Assembly: GCF_006385555.1 (NCBI RefSeq)
Contig: NZ_CP041036.1
Location: forward strand, 2,604,001-2,668,000
DNA: 64,000 nucleotides
Direction of reading: 5' to 3'
Source: Shewanella polaris
GTDB taxonomy: Bacteria > Pseudomonadota > Gammaproteobacteria > Enterobacterales > Shewanellaceae
Shown here: positions 47,412 to 56,514 of the stretch, in pieces
Position numbering within the stretch: position 1 is the first letter of the stretch
Layout: each line of letters opens with the position of its first letter
Program-made: the position numbers and the translations under genes
The notes under the pieces: generated by a model
Databases searched by the model: none
What the model saw: only the letters and a program-made list of their open reading frames with translations
Told to the model about the DNA's origin: nothing

Positions 47412-48080
47412 GTGCCTATGCCTACACTGATTGATATTCCTTTTGACAAACGCCACATATGTTGGTTTTGTAACGAACCCAGTAATCATATTTTTGATTA
47501 CTATAGAATGACTCATACCCCCCATCCCTCTTTAGGTATTCCTGCTTGTAAAGAATGCCATATGTTAGCCAAAAAGAATCTGCTGACCTCTATTTGGGAT
47601 TGTCGAGATGCGGTCAAAGACAATTTAATGCATCTATATCGTAAAGACTTAGCCATTGGCATTAACTGGACCAAACAAGAACTCGAAGAGTCAGAATTTG
47701 ATTGTATGATTTTTGGTGGTTTCAAAAAAAGTGCTTGGATGATGTATCAAATAGCCCAAGGCAGAATCAATGCACAGGGATGGCCTCTCAGTCTTGATGG
47801 AGTATTACTCGAGGGCGAAATAGCAGGCGATGTCAGTCAATATCAAACTGGTTTTGAATTTGACGGTATTTTGTTTACTTCATTAACAAAAGCCATTAGT
47901 CACTATAGCCAAACATTGTCTTTAGACAGTGGTTTTTTACAGCGGTTGATTACCTTACTCGGCAAAGCAAAATTTGGTCATGCCGTAAAAATAGCTCGGA
48001 TCAATATCGGTATTACTCCTGGGCATCAGCGACAAATTCTTGATGAGCTAATCGAAGATATGGACCAAGAAAAGCCCTAA
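47412..48080 (+). CDS. Conserved hypothetical protein with putative zinc ribbon
   Basis: The 222-residue protein has two CxxC-type pairs near the N terminus: HICWFCNEP and IPACKECHML about 28 residues apart, which fit a zinc knuckle. The remainder is helical (FGGFKKSAWMMYQIAQG, LLGKAKFGHAVKIARI) with no recognised fold. It can start at GTG 47412 or ATG 47418; the terminator just upstream means its promoter is very close or internal. I do not recognise a named family. Confidence 0.72.
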   Translation: MPMPTLIDIPFDKRHICWFCNEPSNHIFDYYRMTHTPHPSLGIPACKECHMLAKKNLLTSIWDCRDAVKDNLMHLYRKDLAIGINWTKQELEESEFDCMIFGGFKKSAWMMYQIAQGRINAQGWPLSLDGVLLEGEIAGDVSQYQTGFEFDGILFTSLTKAISHYSQTLSLDSGFLQRLITLLGKAKFGHAVKIARINIGITPGHQRQILDELIEDMDQEKP

Positions 48081-48094
48081 AAACTCAGCAACGT

Positions 48095-49036
48095 CTAGCC
48101 AAGAATAGTACGCAAACGCTCTTGGACTACACCCACTAATAAATCAGGTTGGAATTTAGAGATAAATTTATCACAACCAACCTTTTCCACCATTGCTTGA
48201 TTGAAACTTCCACTTAAAGAGGTATTGAGAGTAATATATAGCTTCGCCATTCGAGGGTCATGACGTACTTCTGATGTCAGCTTATAGCCATCCATTTCTG
48301 GCATTTCAGCATCGGTAATCATCATTAATAATTCATCTGTAACATCTCGGCCTTCATCTGCCCACGATTGCAATAATCGTAATGCTTGCAACCCATCAGA
48401 TGCTTCAATAATTTCAAGTCCAAGCTGACTCAATGTGTCTCTGACTTGTTTGCGAGCAGTGGAAGAGTCATCAACGATGAGGATTTTACGACCAGGCATA
48501 TAAGAGATAAGTGATTCATCAAGTACACCATCAGATATCTTCACATCATAATCAATGATTTCTGCTAACACTTTTTCAACATCAATGATAGACACTAACC
48601 GTGCTTGTCCTTCTTCTTCAATACGAGTTATCGCCGTTAAATAATTATGCCCTCCAGCCGATTTAGGTGGCGGCATAATATCGCTCCACGTCATATTAAC
48701 AATATTCTCGACTTTACCGACTAGAAAACCCTGCACGCTGCGATTGTATTCGGTAATAATCAAGTTACTGTCTTCTGTTACAGGCATCGGCGAAAAGCCT
48801 ATTGCTTCTCGTAAATTGATTACTGGAATTGATATGCCGCGAATATTAGCCACACCATAGATATTATGATTACTGCCTGGTAAGGAACTTAACGGCGGTA
48901 ACTTAACCACTTCTTTTACCTTAAATACATTAATGGCAAACAACTGGGTTGAGTTAATGCGAAATAACAATAGTTCTAAACGATTCTCGCCCACTAACTT
49001 AGTTCTTTGATCAACCGTATCGAGTACTTTTCTCAT
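48095..49036 (-). CDS. cheV: Chemotaxis coupling protein CheV
   Basis: The 313-residue protein starts at ATG 49036 (MRKVLDTVDQRTKLV). The N-terminal CheW-like domain spans residues about 15-160 (LLLFRINSTQLFAINVFKVKEV, GVANIRGISIPVINLREAIG). The C-terminal receiver domain has ILIVDDSSTARKQ near residue 182, the phosphoacceptor Asp in MITDAEMPEMDGY near 240 and a Lys in FISKFQ near 298. CheV couples chemoreceptors to CheA and tunes adaptation. It is not linked to other chemotaxis genes here, apart from a receptor gene 14 kb away at the window end. Confidence 0.92.
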   Translation of the reverse strand: MRKVLDTVDQRTKLVGENRLELLLFRINSTQLFAINVFKVKEVVKLPPLSSLPGSNHNIYGVANIRGISIPVINLREAIGFSPMPVTEDSNLIITEYNRSVQGFLVGKVENIVNMTWSDIMPPPKSAGGHNYLTAITRIEEEGQARLVSIIDVEKVLAEIIDYDVKISDGVLDESLISYMPGRKILIVDDSSTARKQVRDTLSQLGLEIIEASDGLQALRLLQSWADEGRDVTDELLMMITDAEMPEMDGYKLTSEVRHDPRMAKLYITLNTSLSGSFNQAMVEKVGCDKFISKFQPDLLVGVVQERLRTILG

Positions 49037-49162
49037 GAATGAGTTCCACCTAAAACAAACCAGCAATATCAAAGCTGTATTGACAATAATAAAGCTGATT
49101 ATACTAAAAAAATATTAATTATCAGTGTCGAACCAAGACTTATGCCACAAAAAATAAAAATA

Positions 49163-49198
49163 TCAGCAAAATAGTCAGCAAAATAGTCAGCAAAATAG
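49163..49198. repeat. Three tandem copies of a 12-base unit
   Basis: TCAGCAAAATAG is repeated exactly three times without spacers in the intergenic region upstream of a small hypothetical gene and about 130 bases from cheV. It contains stop codons, so it does not encode a protein repeat. Confidence 0.8.
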
Positions 49199-49224
49199 CA
49201 CTTTACATATATTTTTACACATCT

Positions 49225-49449
49225 GTGTATTTGTTTTGCTTCTACAAGGATAGAGACTCCAATTGGTTCAACTCTCTTATCAAAACAACACTTAAGCAGC
49301 TAATTGATAAAATACTCAACATTCCAGGTTACGATCTATACAGAAGGAAATTGCCAACAACAGCTGTCATTAATGCTGAAACTGACAACGATATGATCAG
49401 ATTATCTGTTTGGGTTGTAGATCCTGAAAATCTGATTTTGGGTGTATAG
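49225..49449 (+). CDS. Small hypothetical protein (weak)
   Basis: The 74-codon frame starts at GTG 49225 without a clear ribosome-binding site. The part from residue 20 on has coding-like composition (LKQLIDKILNIPGYDLY and AETDNDMIRLSVWVVDPE). I recognise no family. It may be a real small gene with a different start or a gene remnant. The next gene follows after 82 bases. Confidence 0.35.
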   Translation: MYLFCFYKDRDSNWFNSLIKTTLKQLIDKILNIPGYDLYRRKLPTTAVINAETDNDMIRLSVWVVDPENLILGV

Positions 49450-49531
49450 ACTGCAGCACAAGGTGATCGATAATCCGCTTGTGAACGTATAACACTTCAG
49501 ATTATTTGATTACATTCATACAGAGGCAGTT

Positions 49532-50122
49532 ATGCTTATCCCACTATTTCCTTTAACCATCTGCTTATTACCACAGGGATATACTCAATTACGTATTTTT
49601 GAACCTAGATACAAACGATTGGTGTCTGAATCACTCAAAAGTGATACTGGATTTGGTTTATGCATGTTGGCCGACGATAATAAAACCATTTTACCCATAG
49701 GCACACTGACTAAAATTATTGACTTTGAAACGCTTGAAGACGGTTTACTCGGTATCAGTGTTCAGGGGCAACAAGCTTTCACTATTGATCAAATCACCAT
49801 AGAACCAGACGGTTTAAAGCGTGCTGACGTTAGTTTAATCGACACTTGGCCGAGCGATATCATTGAACCACAAACATCGCAGTCACAAATAGCATCAATT
49901 GAGCATAAAAAAGATAAGGTGCTTAGCAATACATTGAAGCAAATTTTACAACAATATCCACAACACCTCGCTCATTATACTGAAGAAAACTTTAATGATA
50001 TTTCTTGGGTATGTCAGCGTTGGCTTGAAATTATCCCATTGAGTTCAAAAGAAAAATACCAGTGTATAAATAGTCATGACCATCAATTAGCTAAATCATT
50101 GTTAATCGATATTATAAAATAA
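49532..50122 (+). CDS. Stand-alone LON N-terminal (substrate-binding) domain protein
   Basis: The 196-residue protein matches the Lon protease N-terminal domain without the ATPase or protease parts: LIPLFPLTICLLPQGYTQLRI near residue 2, FEPRYKRLVSESL, and GTLTKIIDFETLEDGLLGISV near 66. The C-terminal helices resemble the four-helix part of the domain. Such proteins are common in proteobacteria and may bind substrates; their role is not established. It precedes the ECF sigma gene, with a promoter for the latter just after its stop. Confidence 0.85.
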   Translation: MLIPLFPLTICLLPQGYTQLRIFEPRYKRLVSESLKSDTGFGLCMLADDNKTILPIGTLTKIIDFETLEDGLLGISVQGQQAFTIDQITIEPDGLKRADVSLIDTWPSDIIEPQTSQSQIASIEHKKDKVLSNTLKQILQQYPQHLAHYTEENFNDISWVCQRWLEIIPLSSKEKYQCINSHDHQLAKSLLIDIIK

Positions 50123-50132
50123 TACTCAGCAG

Positions 50133-50162
50133 TGATCCGAACACAAGAATGTCACGTATAAA
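50133..50162 (+). promoter_or_regulatory. Putative RpoE-type (ChrR-controlled) promoter upstream of its own sigma gene
   Basis: TGATCC (50133-50138), an 18-base spacer and TATAAA (50157-50162) match the TGATCC-N18-TAnnnA pattern described for the ChrR-linked ECF sigma in Rhodobacter. It lies 130 bases before the sigma gene start, which supports autoregulation. Confidence 0.6.
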
Positions 50163-50291
50163 CTAACCAATCGAACTTGTTTTAACTATTTTTTAAAAGA
50201 ATTTAGATCAGGTTTTAGCAGAGATTAGCCACGGCATAAATGACAAAATTACTTATGCTCAATGACTTATTTATTGAATGCGAGTGAAATA

Positions 50292-50954
50292 ATGGAAAAT
50301 GTTCAATTACAAAGCGCACAAAATCGTTATGATAAGGGTCATCTTGCACAAAGATCCCTAATTAAACGAAACGGTGCTATGAAATCAAAAGAACCTAATC
50401 CAATGGCAGATGAACTTGCAGCATTAATGATGCAAGTGGCTAACCATCGATGCAAAACATCTTTTGCAAAACTTTTTTCGCATTTTGGCCCCAAAATTAA
50501 TTCTTTTGGCGTTCAGCGCCTAAGCCAGCAAGGTTTAGCCGTAGATTTAGTTCAAGAGACGATGACACGAGTTTGGACCAAAGCACACCTTTACAATGCC
50601 GATAAAGCCGCGGTAAGTACTTGGGTATTTACCATTATGCGTAATCAATGTTTTGACATGCTTCGTAAAGTACAACATAACCGCGAAGATTCATTTGGTG
50701 ATGATATTTGGCCATTATTTGAGTCTGATGAAGCTGAAAACAAAGATGATGATTTCTTACTATCCTCGACATTATTGCAACACGTAAAAGAATTACCACC
50801 ACTACAACGCCAAGTAGTACAAGGTATTTACATGCAAGAGCTAACGCAACAAGAATTAGCAGACAAACTTGATATTCCTATTGGCACGGTTAAGTCTCGA
50901 CTTAGACTAGGTTTGGAAAAATTAAAAAGCTTTATGGAGAAACACTATGATTAA
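50292..50954 (+). CDS. rpoE: ECF sigma factor of the RpoE/ChrR type
   Basis: The 220-residue protein is preferably started at ATG 50292 (MENVQLQ); an upstream ATG at 50262 adds 10 residues. Region 2 contains VDLVQETMTRVWTKAHLY and STWVFTIMRNQCFDMLRK. Region 4 contains LTQQELADKLDIPIGTVKSRLRLGLEKLK. It overlaps by 8 bases a ChrR-like anti-sigma gene, so it belongs to the ChrR-linked group (ECF11) rather than to the RseA-linked RpoE of E. coli; the symbol is used in the Rhodobacter sense. In that group the trigger is singlet oxygen, an inference here. Confidence 0.9.
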   Translation: MENVQLQSAQNRYDKGHLAQRSLIKRNGAMKSKEPNPMADELAALMMQVANHRCKTSFAKLFSHFGPKINSFGVQRLSQQGLAVDLVQETMTRVWTKAHLYNADKAAVSTWVFTIMRNQCFDMLRKVQHNREDSFGDDIWPLFESDEAENKDDDFLLSSTLLQHVKELPPLQRQVVQGIYMQELTQQELADKLDIPIGTVKSRLRLGLEKLKSFMEKHYD

Positions 50955-51642
50955 TTACCACCCAGATCAGCATCTGCTGTCTCTCCATGCAAAAGGTGAA
51001 TTGCCGTTATCAATGTCGATTGCGATTTCTGCCCACGCCGAATTTTGCTCACATTGCCAACAGCAACTTGATCAGATGACCATTGCGATGTCTGTACAAC
51101 AATTTGACTCGGTCACAATGCCTGAATCAGACAACATTAATGATCTCCAATTAGATGCATTACTTAATCAATTATTGAGTTCAACCCTAGATACGTTAGA
51201 CATTGAGCAACCTAATACAGATAAACATAGTGAAGAAAAAAGTAAAGATAACAGTGTCAATATCAAAGGTCAGCATTACCCGCTACCTCGGGTATTTCGC
51301 AAACAAATTAATGCATCGTGGCAAGGTATTGGCAAAGTCAGTCGTTTAAGACTCGATACAGGAGAACCACAAGCAAGAGCAAGCTTGTTACACATAGCTG
51401 CCAATGGTGAAATTCCTGAACATACCCACAAAGGGGCTGAACTCACCTTGCTACTCGCTGGAGAATTCAGTGATTGTTATAACACTTATAAACCTGGTGA
51501 TTTTATGTTGCTTGATAAAGAGCATCAACATTCACCTAAAACACTTGAAGGGTGTTTGTGTTACACCATAGTTGATGCGCCTTTATACTTCACTAAAGGA
51601 TTCAGTAAGTTACTCAATCCAATTGGCGATTTACTGTATTAG
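50947..51642 (+). CDS. chrR: ChrR-type zinc-binding anti-sigma factor
   Basis: The 231-residue protein has an N-terminal zinc-binding anti-sigma domain with the H-x3-C-x2-C motif in HAEFCSHCQQQ near residue 30, plus an N-terminal HPDQHL. After an acidic linker (NTDKHSEEKSKDNS) a cupin domain follows: EIPEHTHKGAELTLLLAG near residue 158 and YKPGDFMLLDKEHQHSP. This is the ChrR architecture, where the cupin lobe senses the stress and releases the sigma factor. It overlaps the sigma gene by 8 bases and is followed by a terminator. Confidence 0.92.
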   Translation: MINYHPDQHLLSLHAKGELPLSMSIAISAHAEFCSHCQQQLDQMTIAMSVQQFDSVTMPESDNINDLQLDALLNQLLSSTLDTLDIEQPNTDKHSEEKSKDNSVNIKGQHYPLPRVFRKQINASWQGIGKVSRLRLDTGEPQARASLLHIAANGEIPEHTHKGAELTLLLAGEFSDCYNTYKPGDFMLLDKEHQHSPKTLEGCLCYTIVDAPLYFTKGFSKLLNPIGDLLY

Positions 51643-51751
51643 CCATTAGCTTAATTAACGTAATAAATTGCAGTTAAGTATTGACGAATTAGAACTGGTT
51701 GATTAATTGAGTCGTTGGCATAGCTTATAGCGTTAACCCATGACCTTTGAG

Positions 51752-51788
51752 CACGGATGATCAAGACTTCATCATCCGTGTTAATTTT
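51752..51788 (+). terminator. Rho-independent terminator after chrR
   Basis: CACGGATGAT (51752-51761) pairs with ATCATCCGTG (51771-51780) and is followed by TTAATTTTTT, about 110 bases after chrR. Confidence 0.8.
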
Positions 51789-52350
51789 TTACTCTGTATG
51801 TGCATAAATAGCATCCCGATTGACTGTCTTTATTAGTGATATGAATCACACCGAGACATATTTTGATCTAAAACAGTATTTATTTGCTTAAAATTTGAAA
51901 AAGACTATTGCCATATGCAAACACTCAGTATATTATCCACACAGATTTAGTTTTCTTGTTAATTTTGGTTACCTACCTGTAAGTCTGCTCAACTTCACTT
52001 CGTAAATAAACCCAAGACAAGCTTCTGTACATCGTTTTTGATTTTCAATTAATTATGTTGGTGATTTAAGTTATACCCACGTAATCTTGCTGTCATAAAA
52101 CTATGTTCAACTTACAAAATTAAGTGCTCAGTGTGTATCAAGTATCTTAAGGTTATGAAGTAACATCAATGTTGCTAACATAAAATAAACCTTAATCAAC
52201 TATTTACATCACAACACTTGATTAGTGAGTAAAAGATAGGTTAAGTTAAATCTCGAAACATTAATCTTTTGCAACACTAAAAAATGCCAAGGATATTTTA
52301 TTGAACAATTTTCTCACCAAATGGTGAATATACAAGAAGGAGTGTGACCA
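51789..52350. other. Intergenic stretch before a small protein gene
   Basis: About 560 bases with no gene longer than 40 codons and no clear repeat. It is AT-rich and should hold the promoter of the 57-residue protein gene, whose strong AAGAAGGAG ribosome-binding site starts at about 52334. Confidence 0.5.
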
Positions 52351-52524
52351 ATGTCATACAACATGAATGGACACGATATTTCAGTTAACTTTCCAGTTAA
52401 TTCTATTTCGTCAAATAAAAACTCAATTGCTTTTACCGACAGCCTTGGTAAAAACAAAAAAACATTTTCAAAGCGCATTGAAGCAATCAACTTCATGAAA
52501 TGGTTAATCTCTGCCAATAAGTAA
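52351..52524 (+). CDS. 57-residue small hypothetical protein
   Basis: A short frame opens at ATG 52351 after a strong AAGAAGGAG ribosome-binding site. It reads MSYNMNGHDISVNFPVNSIS at the start and ends EAINFMKWLISANK. It is rich in Asn and Ser in the first half and basic in the second (KNKKTFSKRIEA), with an amphipathic C-terminal helix. There is no signal peptide or membrane segment. A hairpin (TAACGC/GCGTTA at 52531-52545) and a large inverted repeat follow directly. I recognise no family. The ribosome-binding site and clean codon use suggest it is real. Confidence 0.6.
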   Translation: MSYNMNGHDISVNFPVNSISSNKNSIAFTDSLGKNKKTFSKRIEAINFMKWLISANK

Positions 52525-52548
52525 GATCCCTAACGCTTTGCGTTAATC

Positions 52549-52627
52549 ATTTACTCTGTTATTTAATAAACTCATTTCTCGGTATTCTCCTCTCAATTAC
52601 CGGATGTTTATTAAAACAGAGTAAAAT
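52549..52627. repeat. Large imperfect inverted repeat with an inner stem
   Basis: Arms around ACTCTGTTATTTAATAAAC (52553-52571) and GTTTATTAAAACAGAGT (52606-52622) pair with one bulge. Inside the loop CGGTA (52580-52584) pairs with TACCG (52598-52602). This gives a two-level stem-loop of about 80 bases just after the small gene. It may be a terminator, a small RNA or a short mobile-element relic. Confidence 0.55.
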
Positions 52628-52762
52628 GAATTTACTCATCAACATAATCTTAAATAATTCCTCAGTATTAACTCTCAAATAACACCTCAAAAACACCTTA
52701 AACACACCTTAAACACAAATTTATCAACCACTTAAAAGTAGTGTACCTTTCCAACATTCATT

Positions 52763-53740
52763 CTAAGTTTGTACTATCCGAGAAAACTTTCGTTGGTATC
52801 TAGGTAACATTGTTTTATTTCCTAACACCCCACCCTGATGTATATATAAAATTTCTGTTGCGCTGTTAGCATTCTCATTTAAATAATGTTGTAACACTAA
52901 AAATCCAACGGGATCGTACAATAATTCAAATTCAATTCCTGACTGACATACTGTTTCCCACATATCAAAACAACGTCGTGATAATTTTCCAAAATGATAT
53001 TTATGACCATCATTAATAATTTTTGGATAATATATTTCGTCAACTAACTCTGAGAATTGTTGACGTAAATATTCATCACCCCCGACAGTACTGCAAGTTA
53101 TGACCTCTATAGTAAATACATCCACTATTGATAATTGAGCGAGCTGTTGAATTAATTGCTTATTTAAATATGCTGCAGTAGTCCCCGTACCAGACGGTAA
53201 AAATACCATTAGCTTATTTTTCTGTTGTTCTTGTGCCCATTGAATTATTTCAGCAGCCAGTTGCGCGATCCCAGTTTCAGCATACTGACAACGTCCACCT
53301 TCTGGAATATACAATAAATGCTTTTTATCAGCGTAGATGGGATCTGATGACACAATATAGTTCATCGCATCGTTTAAATGCATACCAGCAAGATTTTCTG
53401 CATAAGCCAAATTTCCAATATCAATAATATTAGCGCCATTTTGTATCGCGGCAGCATAATTACCCTGTGGGTTTTGCAATAAGAAATCACTGATATGACT
53501 AACATAATAATTAAACGTCCAGCCCTGCTGATTAGCAAGTACTGACATTGAATATAATGAATTAGCCTGCGCTGATCCAGAAGCCACTAACTGAGTAACA
53601 TGTGAGTAATCATGATGTAAAAAATGATAAAACTTACGTGCTTTATTACCACTAAAATCAGGATGTAATAAATCATCCCGTTTGACATAGATAATCTGTC
53701 TGCCAAAGTTCATTGGCTGTACTGGGCTTATCGAAAACAT
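52763..53740 (-). CDS. PLP-dependent D-cysteine desulfhydrase/ACC deaminase-like protein
   Basis: The 325-residue protein starts at ATG 53740 (MFSISPVQPMNFG); the frame begins 4 codons earlier at TTG. It belongs to the tryptophan-synthase-beta fold: YVKRDDLLHPDFSGNKARKF near residue 19, with the PLP lysine in GNK, GSAQANSLYSMSV and the phosphate-binding LPSGTGTTAAYLN near residue 175. The family includes ACC deaminase and D-cysteine desulfhydrase; the key residues separating them cannot be judged by eye. It is monocistronic. Confidence 0.83.
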   Translation of the reverse strand: MFSISPVQPMNFGRQIIYVKRDDLLHPDFSGNKARKFYHFLHHDYSHVTQLVASGSAQANSLYSMSVLANQQGWTFNYYVSHISDFLLQNPQGNYAAAIQNGANIIDIGNLAYAENLAGMHLNDAMNYIVSSDPIYADKKHLLYIPEGGRCQYAETGIAQLAAEIIQWAQEQQKNKLMVFLPSGTGTTAAYLNKQLIQQLAQLSIVDVFTIEVITCSTVGGDEYLRQQFSELVDEIYYPKIINDGHKYHFGKLSRRCFDMWETVCQSGIEFELLYDPVGFLVLQHYLNENANSATEILYIHQGGVLGNKTMLPRYQRKFSRIVQT

Positions 53741-53937
53741 GCATTGTCTCAATCAACTGTAATATGAGCATTTTAACTAAAAAATGACAAATTTCATCGA
53801 TTCATTTGTATTAATGATAACTACCAAAGAAAATCGAGTAGGTAAAACCATACTTTAATGCATAAAATCAATATCTTAAAAACATGGCATGGATATCGCT
53901 ATATATTAATCAATATTGACTACTGATAGGAATGAAA

Positions 53938-54351
53938 ATGTCACTTTTACGCTTAATCTTTAATATTGCTTGGTTTTTAATGGGCGGATTTGTTATGGGC
54001 CTCGCTTGGTGGTTTGTAGGAGCATTATGCTTTATTAGTATCATAGGTATCCCATTTGGTCGTGCATGTTTTGTTATTGGCGAATTGGCTTTTTGGCCAT
54101 TTGGACAAGAAACAGTTAACCGTAAACACGTTTCTGGTGAAGAAGACATTGGCACGGGTACATTGGGCTTAGTGGGTAACATTGTGTGGTTTTTATTCTT
54201 TGGGATCTGGTTGGCCATTGGTCACTTAGTGCATGCATTGGCTTGCTTTATCACCATTATAGGTATTCCTTTTGCGATACAACACATGAAGCTGGCCTTA
54301 TTAAGTTTAACCCCTATTGGTCAAACCGTTATTGCCAAACCGACCTATTAA
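53938..54351 (+). CDS. YccF-domain inner membrane protein
   Basis: The 137-residue protein has two copies of a YccF (DUF307) unit. Each has membrane segments followed by a conserved turn: FISIIGIPFGRACF near residue 33 and FITIIGIPFAIQHM near 105, and it contains FWPFGQETV between them. ATG 53938 is better placed than 53932 relative to the ATAGG ribosome-binding site. Function is unknown in any organism. It ends before a strong terminator shared with the convergent AIM24 gene. Confidence 0.88.
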   Translation: MSLLRLIFNIAWFLMGGFVMGLAWWFVGALCFISIIGIPFGRACFVIGELAFWPFGQETVNRKHVSGEEDIGTGTLGLVGNIVWFLFFGIWLAIGHLVHALACFITIIGIPFAIQHMKLALLSLTPIGQTVIAKPTY

Positions 54352-54383
54352 GAATAGTGTTAATCTTATAATGTAAATCTTAT

Positions 54384-54418
54384 AAAAAAGCCGACAACTT
54401 TATGTTGTCGGCTTTTTT
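54384..54418. terminator. Bidirectional terminator between yccF-like and AIM24 genes
   Basis: GCCGACAAC/GTTGTCGGC forms a stem around TTTAT, flanked by a run of A before and a run of T after. Confidence 0.9.
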
Positions 54419-54461
54419 ATTAAAAACTAATTCTTAATGTCTTCGCTATGGCAAAATAAAA

Positions 54462-55250
54462 TTAGTTAATCATTCGGCCTATGCCGCCAAGGACAGAACC
54501 TTCACCTTGGTCTTTACCGCCACTAGAAGGTGCATGAGCAATAATTCTGTCAGCCATTCGAGAAAACGGTAAGCTTTGTAACCACACCGTACCATGGCCT
54601 TGTAAGGTCGCAAGAAACAAACCTTCGCCGCCAAAAACCATTGATTTTAATGAACCTGCACGTTGAATGTCATAATCTATTCCTGGGGTAAAACCCACTA
54701 AGCAACCAGTGTCGACCCGCAATGTTTCACCCCGAAGCTCTTTTTTAATTAAAGTGCCGCCTGCATGGACAAACGCCATACCGTCACCTTTTAAGCTTTG
54801 CAAAATAAAACCTTCACCACCAAAAAAACCAGTACCTAAACGTTTATTAAATTTCATACTAACTTGAGTACCCAATGCAGCCGCTAAAAAGCTGTCTTTT
54901 TGGCAGATAAGTTCGCCTTGATGCTCGGATAAATCAATTGCCAAAATGGTACCAGGGAATGGCGCGGCAAATGCCACTTTGCGTTTAAGTTGACCTTCAT
55001 TACTAAAGTGAGTCATAAAAATGCCTTCACCCGAAATAGCCCGTTTACCGGCGCCAAGTAACTTGCCAAAAAAACCAGATTCAGGCTCAGATCCATCACC
55101 CATTTTGGCTTCAAAACAAATATCTTCTTCGATATAAGTCATCGCACCCGCTTCTGCAATCACCGACTCATTGGGGTCGAGTTCCACTTCCACTAGTTGC
55201 ATACTTGAACCAATGATTTCGTAATCTACTTCGTGACATTTTTTGGTCAT
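54462..55250 (-). CDS. TIGR00266/AIM24 family protein
   Basis: The start is ATG 55250 ([14 protein letters not shown]); the 5 codons before it contain its ribosome-binding site (AAGGAG). The 262-residue protein shows the AIM24 pattern of repeated beta strands and glycine turns: [35 protein letters not shown], and [25 protein letters not shown] near the end. The fold is a trimeric double-stranded beta-helix-like barrel. Function is unknown; a membrane-associated role has been suggested for relatives. It ends with a Gly/Ser-rich tail. Confidence 0.88.
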   Translation of the reverse strand: MTKKCHEVDYEIIGSSMQLVEVELDPNESVIAEAGAMTYIEEDICFEAKMGDGSEPESGFFGKLLGAGKRAISGEGIFMTHFSNEGQLKRKVAFAAPFPGTILAIDLSEHQGELICQKDSFLAAALGTQVSMKFNKRLGTGFFGGEGFILQSLKGDGMAFVHAGGTLIKKELRGETLRVDTGCLVGFTPGIDYDIQRAGSLKSMVFGGEGLFLATLQGHGTVWLQSLPFSRMADRIIAHAPSSGGKDQGEGSVLGGIGRMIN

Positions 55251-55366
55251 CTTTTGCTCCTTCAAATAAATATAATAATGACGCTAATAACGACAACAAC
55301 CAATTGGAGTAAACGCGATTGAAGTCGTTGTTGTATTCGGTTAAATAGTTGCTTTAGCAGGCAATG

Positions 55367-56296
55367 TTAACCCAATCCAGCACCACTTAATCCTGATTGT
55401 TGTTGCTGTTGATATTGTGCAAACTCTTCTAAAATCAGTTCGGTAAACAACTGCCCTGCTCGTCCAAGCGGACGCTCTAAAGTTGATACTAATTGTGGCG
55501 TAAAACTAAATCGGTTGCCGCCAATAAAATCGATTGCGATTAATTCTCCAATGGCTAGCTCTTCGGAGATTAAAAAATCAGGCATCCAGCCAAAACCTAA
55601 TCCTTTTAACAACGCATTTTTCTTCATAATAAAACCTGAAAGATAGAATACTTTGTCTCCACCGAATTGCATTTCATCTCGGTCACGTTTACCTGGAGAT
55701 GAGTCTTCAATGGTTAACTCAACATGATGCTGTAACTCAGGCAAACTAATGGCTTTTAACTGACTTAATGGATGTTGTGATGATGCCACCAGCACACTGG
55801 TAATGCTTGGCAGAGCTTTAGGATGATACGAGGGGCCAGTACGGTAATCTTTGACTAACATTAAGTCTGCTTGCTCACGCTCAAAGCGATGTTGCACTCC
55901 GCCTAAAAACTCCATATTGAGTTGAATTTTAGTAGGAATATTATGTTCAGACATTCGCTTAAGGGCGGTCATAATTGGTTCCATCGGCAAAGCACCGTCT
56001 ATCACTAACTCAAGCTTAGGTTCCCACCCCTGACTAAAGCGACTTGCAAGATGTTCAATATTGGCTAAATGCTGTAATAAGCGTTGTCCTTCAGCCAAAA
56101 TCACCTTACCTTCCGGTGTTAATTCTGCTCGATAATGATCTCGATTAAATAATGTCACGCCGAGATGTTGTTCCAGTTTTTTTACCTGATAGCTTACCGC
56201 CGATTGTGCCTTGTGTAATCGCTCTGAAGCTTTTGAAAAACTTCCTTCTTCAACAAGCACTTGCAATACATTAAAGGCATCTATATCTATCCGCAT
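55367..56296 (-). CDS. LysR-family regulator of the homogentisate cluster (putative)
   Basis: The 309-residue LysR protein has the winged helix FNVLQVLVEEGSFSKASERL and SAVSYQVKKLEQHLGVTLFNR. It is divergent from hmgA, with 218 bases between starts, and on that basis is the likely activator of the hmgA-hppD pair. The effector domain begins near residue 90 (KLELVIDGALPMEP). The C-terminal tail is Gln-rich. No clear palindrome was found in the shared promoter region. Confidence 0.87.
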   Translation of the reverse strand: MRIDIDAFNVLQVLVEEGSFSKASERLHKAQSAVSYQVKKLEQHLGVTLFNRDHYRAELTPEGKVILAEGQRLLQHLANIEHLASRFSQGWEPKLELVIDGALPMEPIMTALKRMSEHNIPTKIQLNMEFLGGVQHRFEREQADLMLVKDYRTGPSYHPKALPSITSVLVASSQHPLSQLKAISLPELQHHVELTIEDSSPGKRDRDEMQFGGDKVFYLSGFIMKKNALLKGLGFGWMPDFLISEELAIGELIAIDFIGGNRFSFTPQLVSTLERPLGRAGQLFTELILEEFAQYQQQQQSGLSGAGLG

Positions 56297-56514
56297 AAAA
56301 TTTCCGCTGTCTCATTATCAATACACAAACGTAAAGTTAACACAACTATCTAAAAAATTGATTAAGTTGAGTTATTTATTATTCTTTTTTTTGTTGATCT
56401 TTACCACTAAATTGTTAGTTAGATCACATATTGGTTACCTAATGCGATTAGGCCATAACAATAAATAACATAAACGCCACGACATTCGCAGTCGATTCAC
56501 CATAGGACAATCAC

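Noticed and set aside
49163..49198. CRISPR-like repeat
   Set aside because: The three 12-base units are contiguous with no spacers and no cas gene is nearby.
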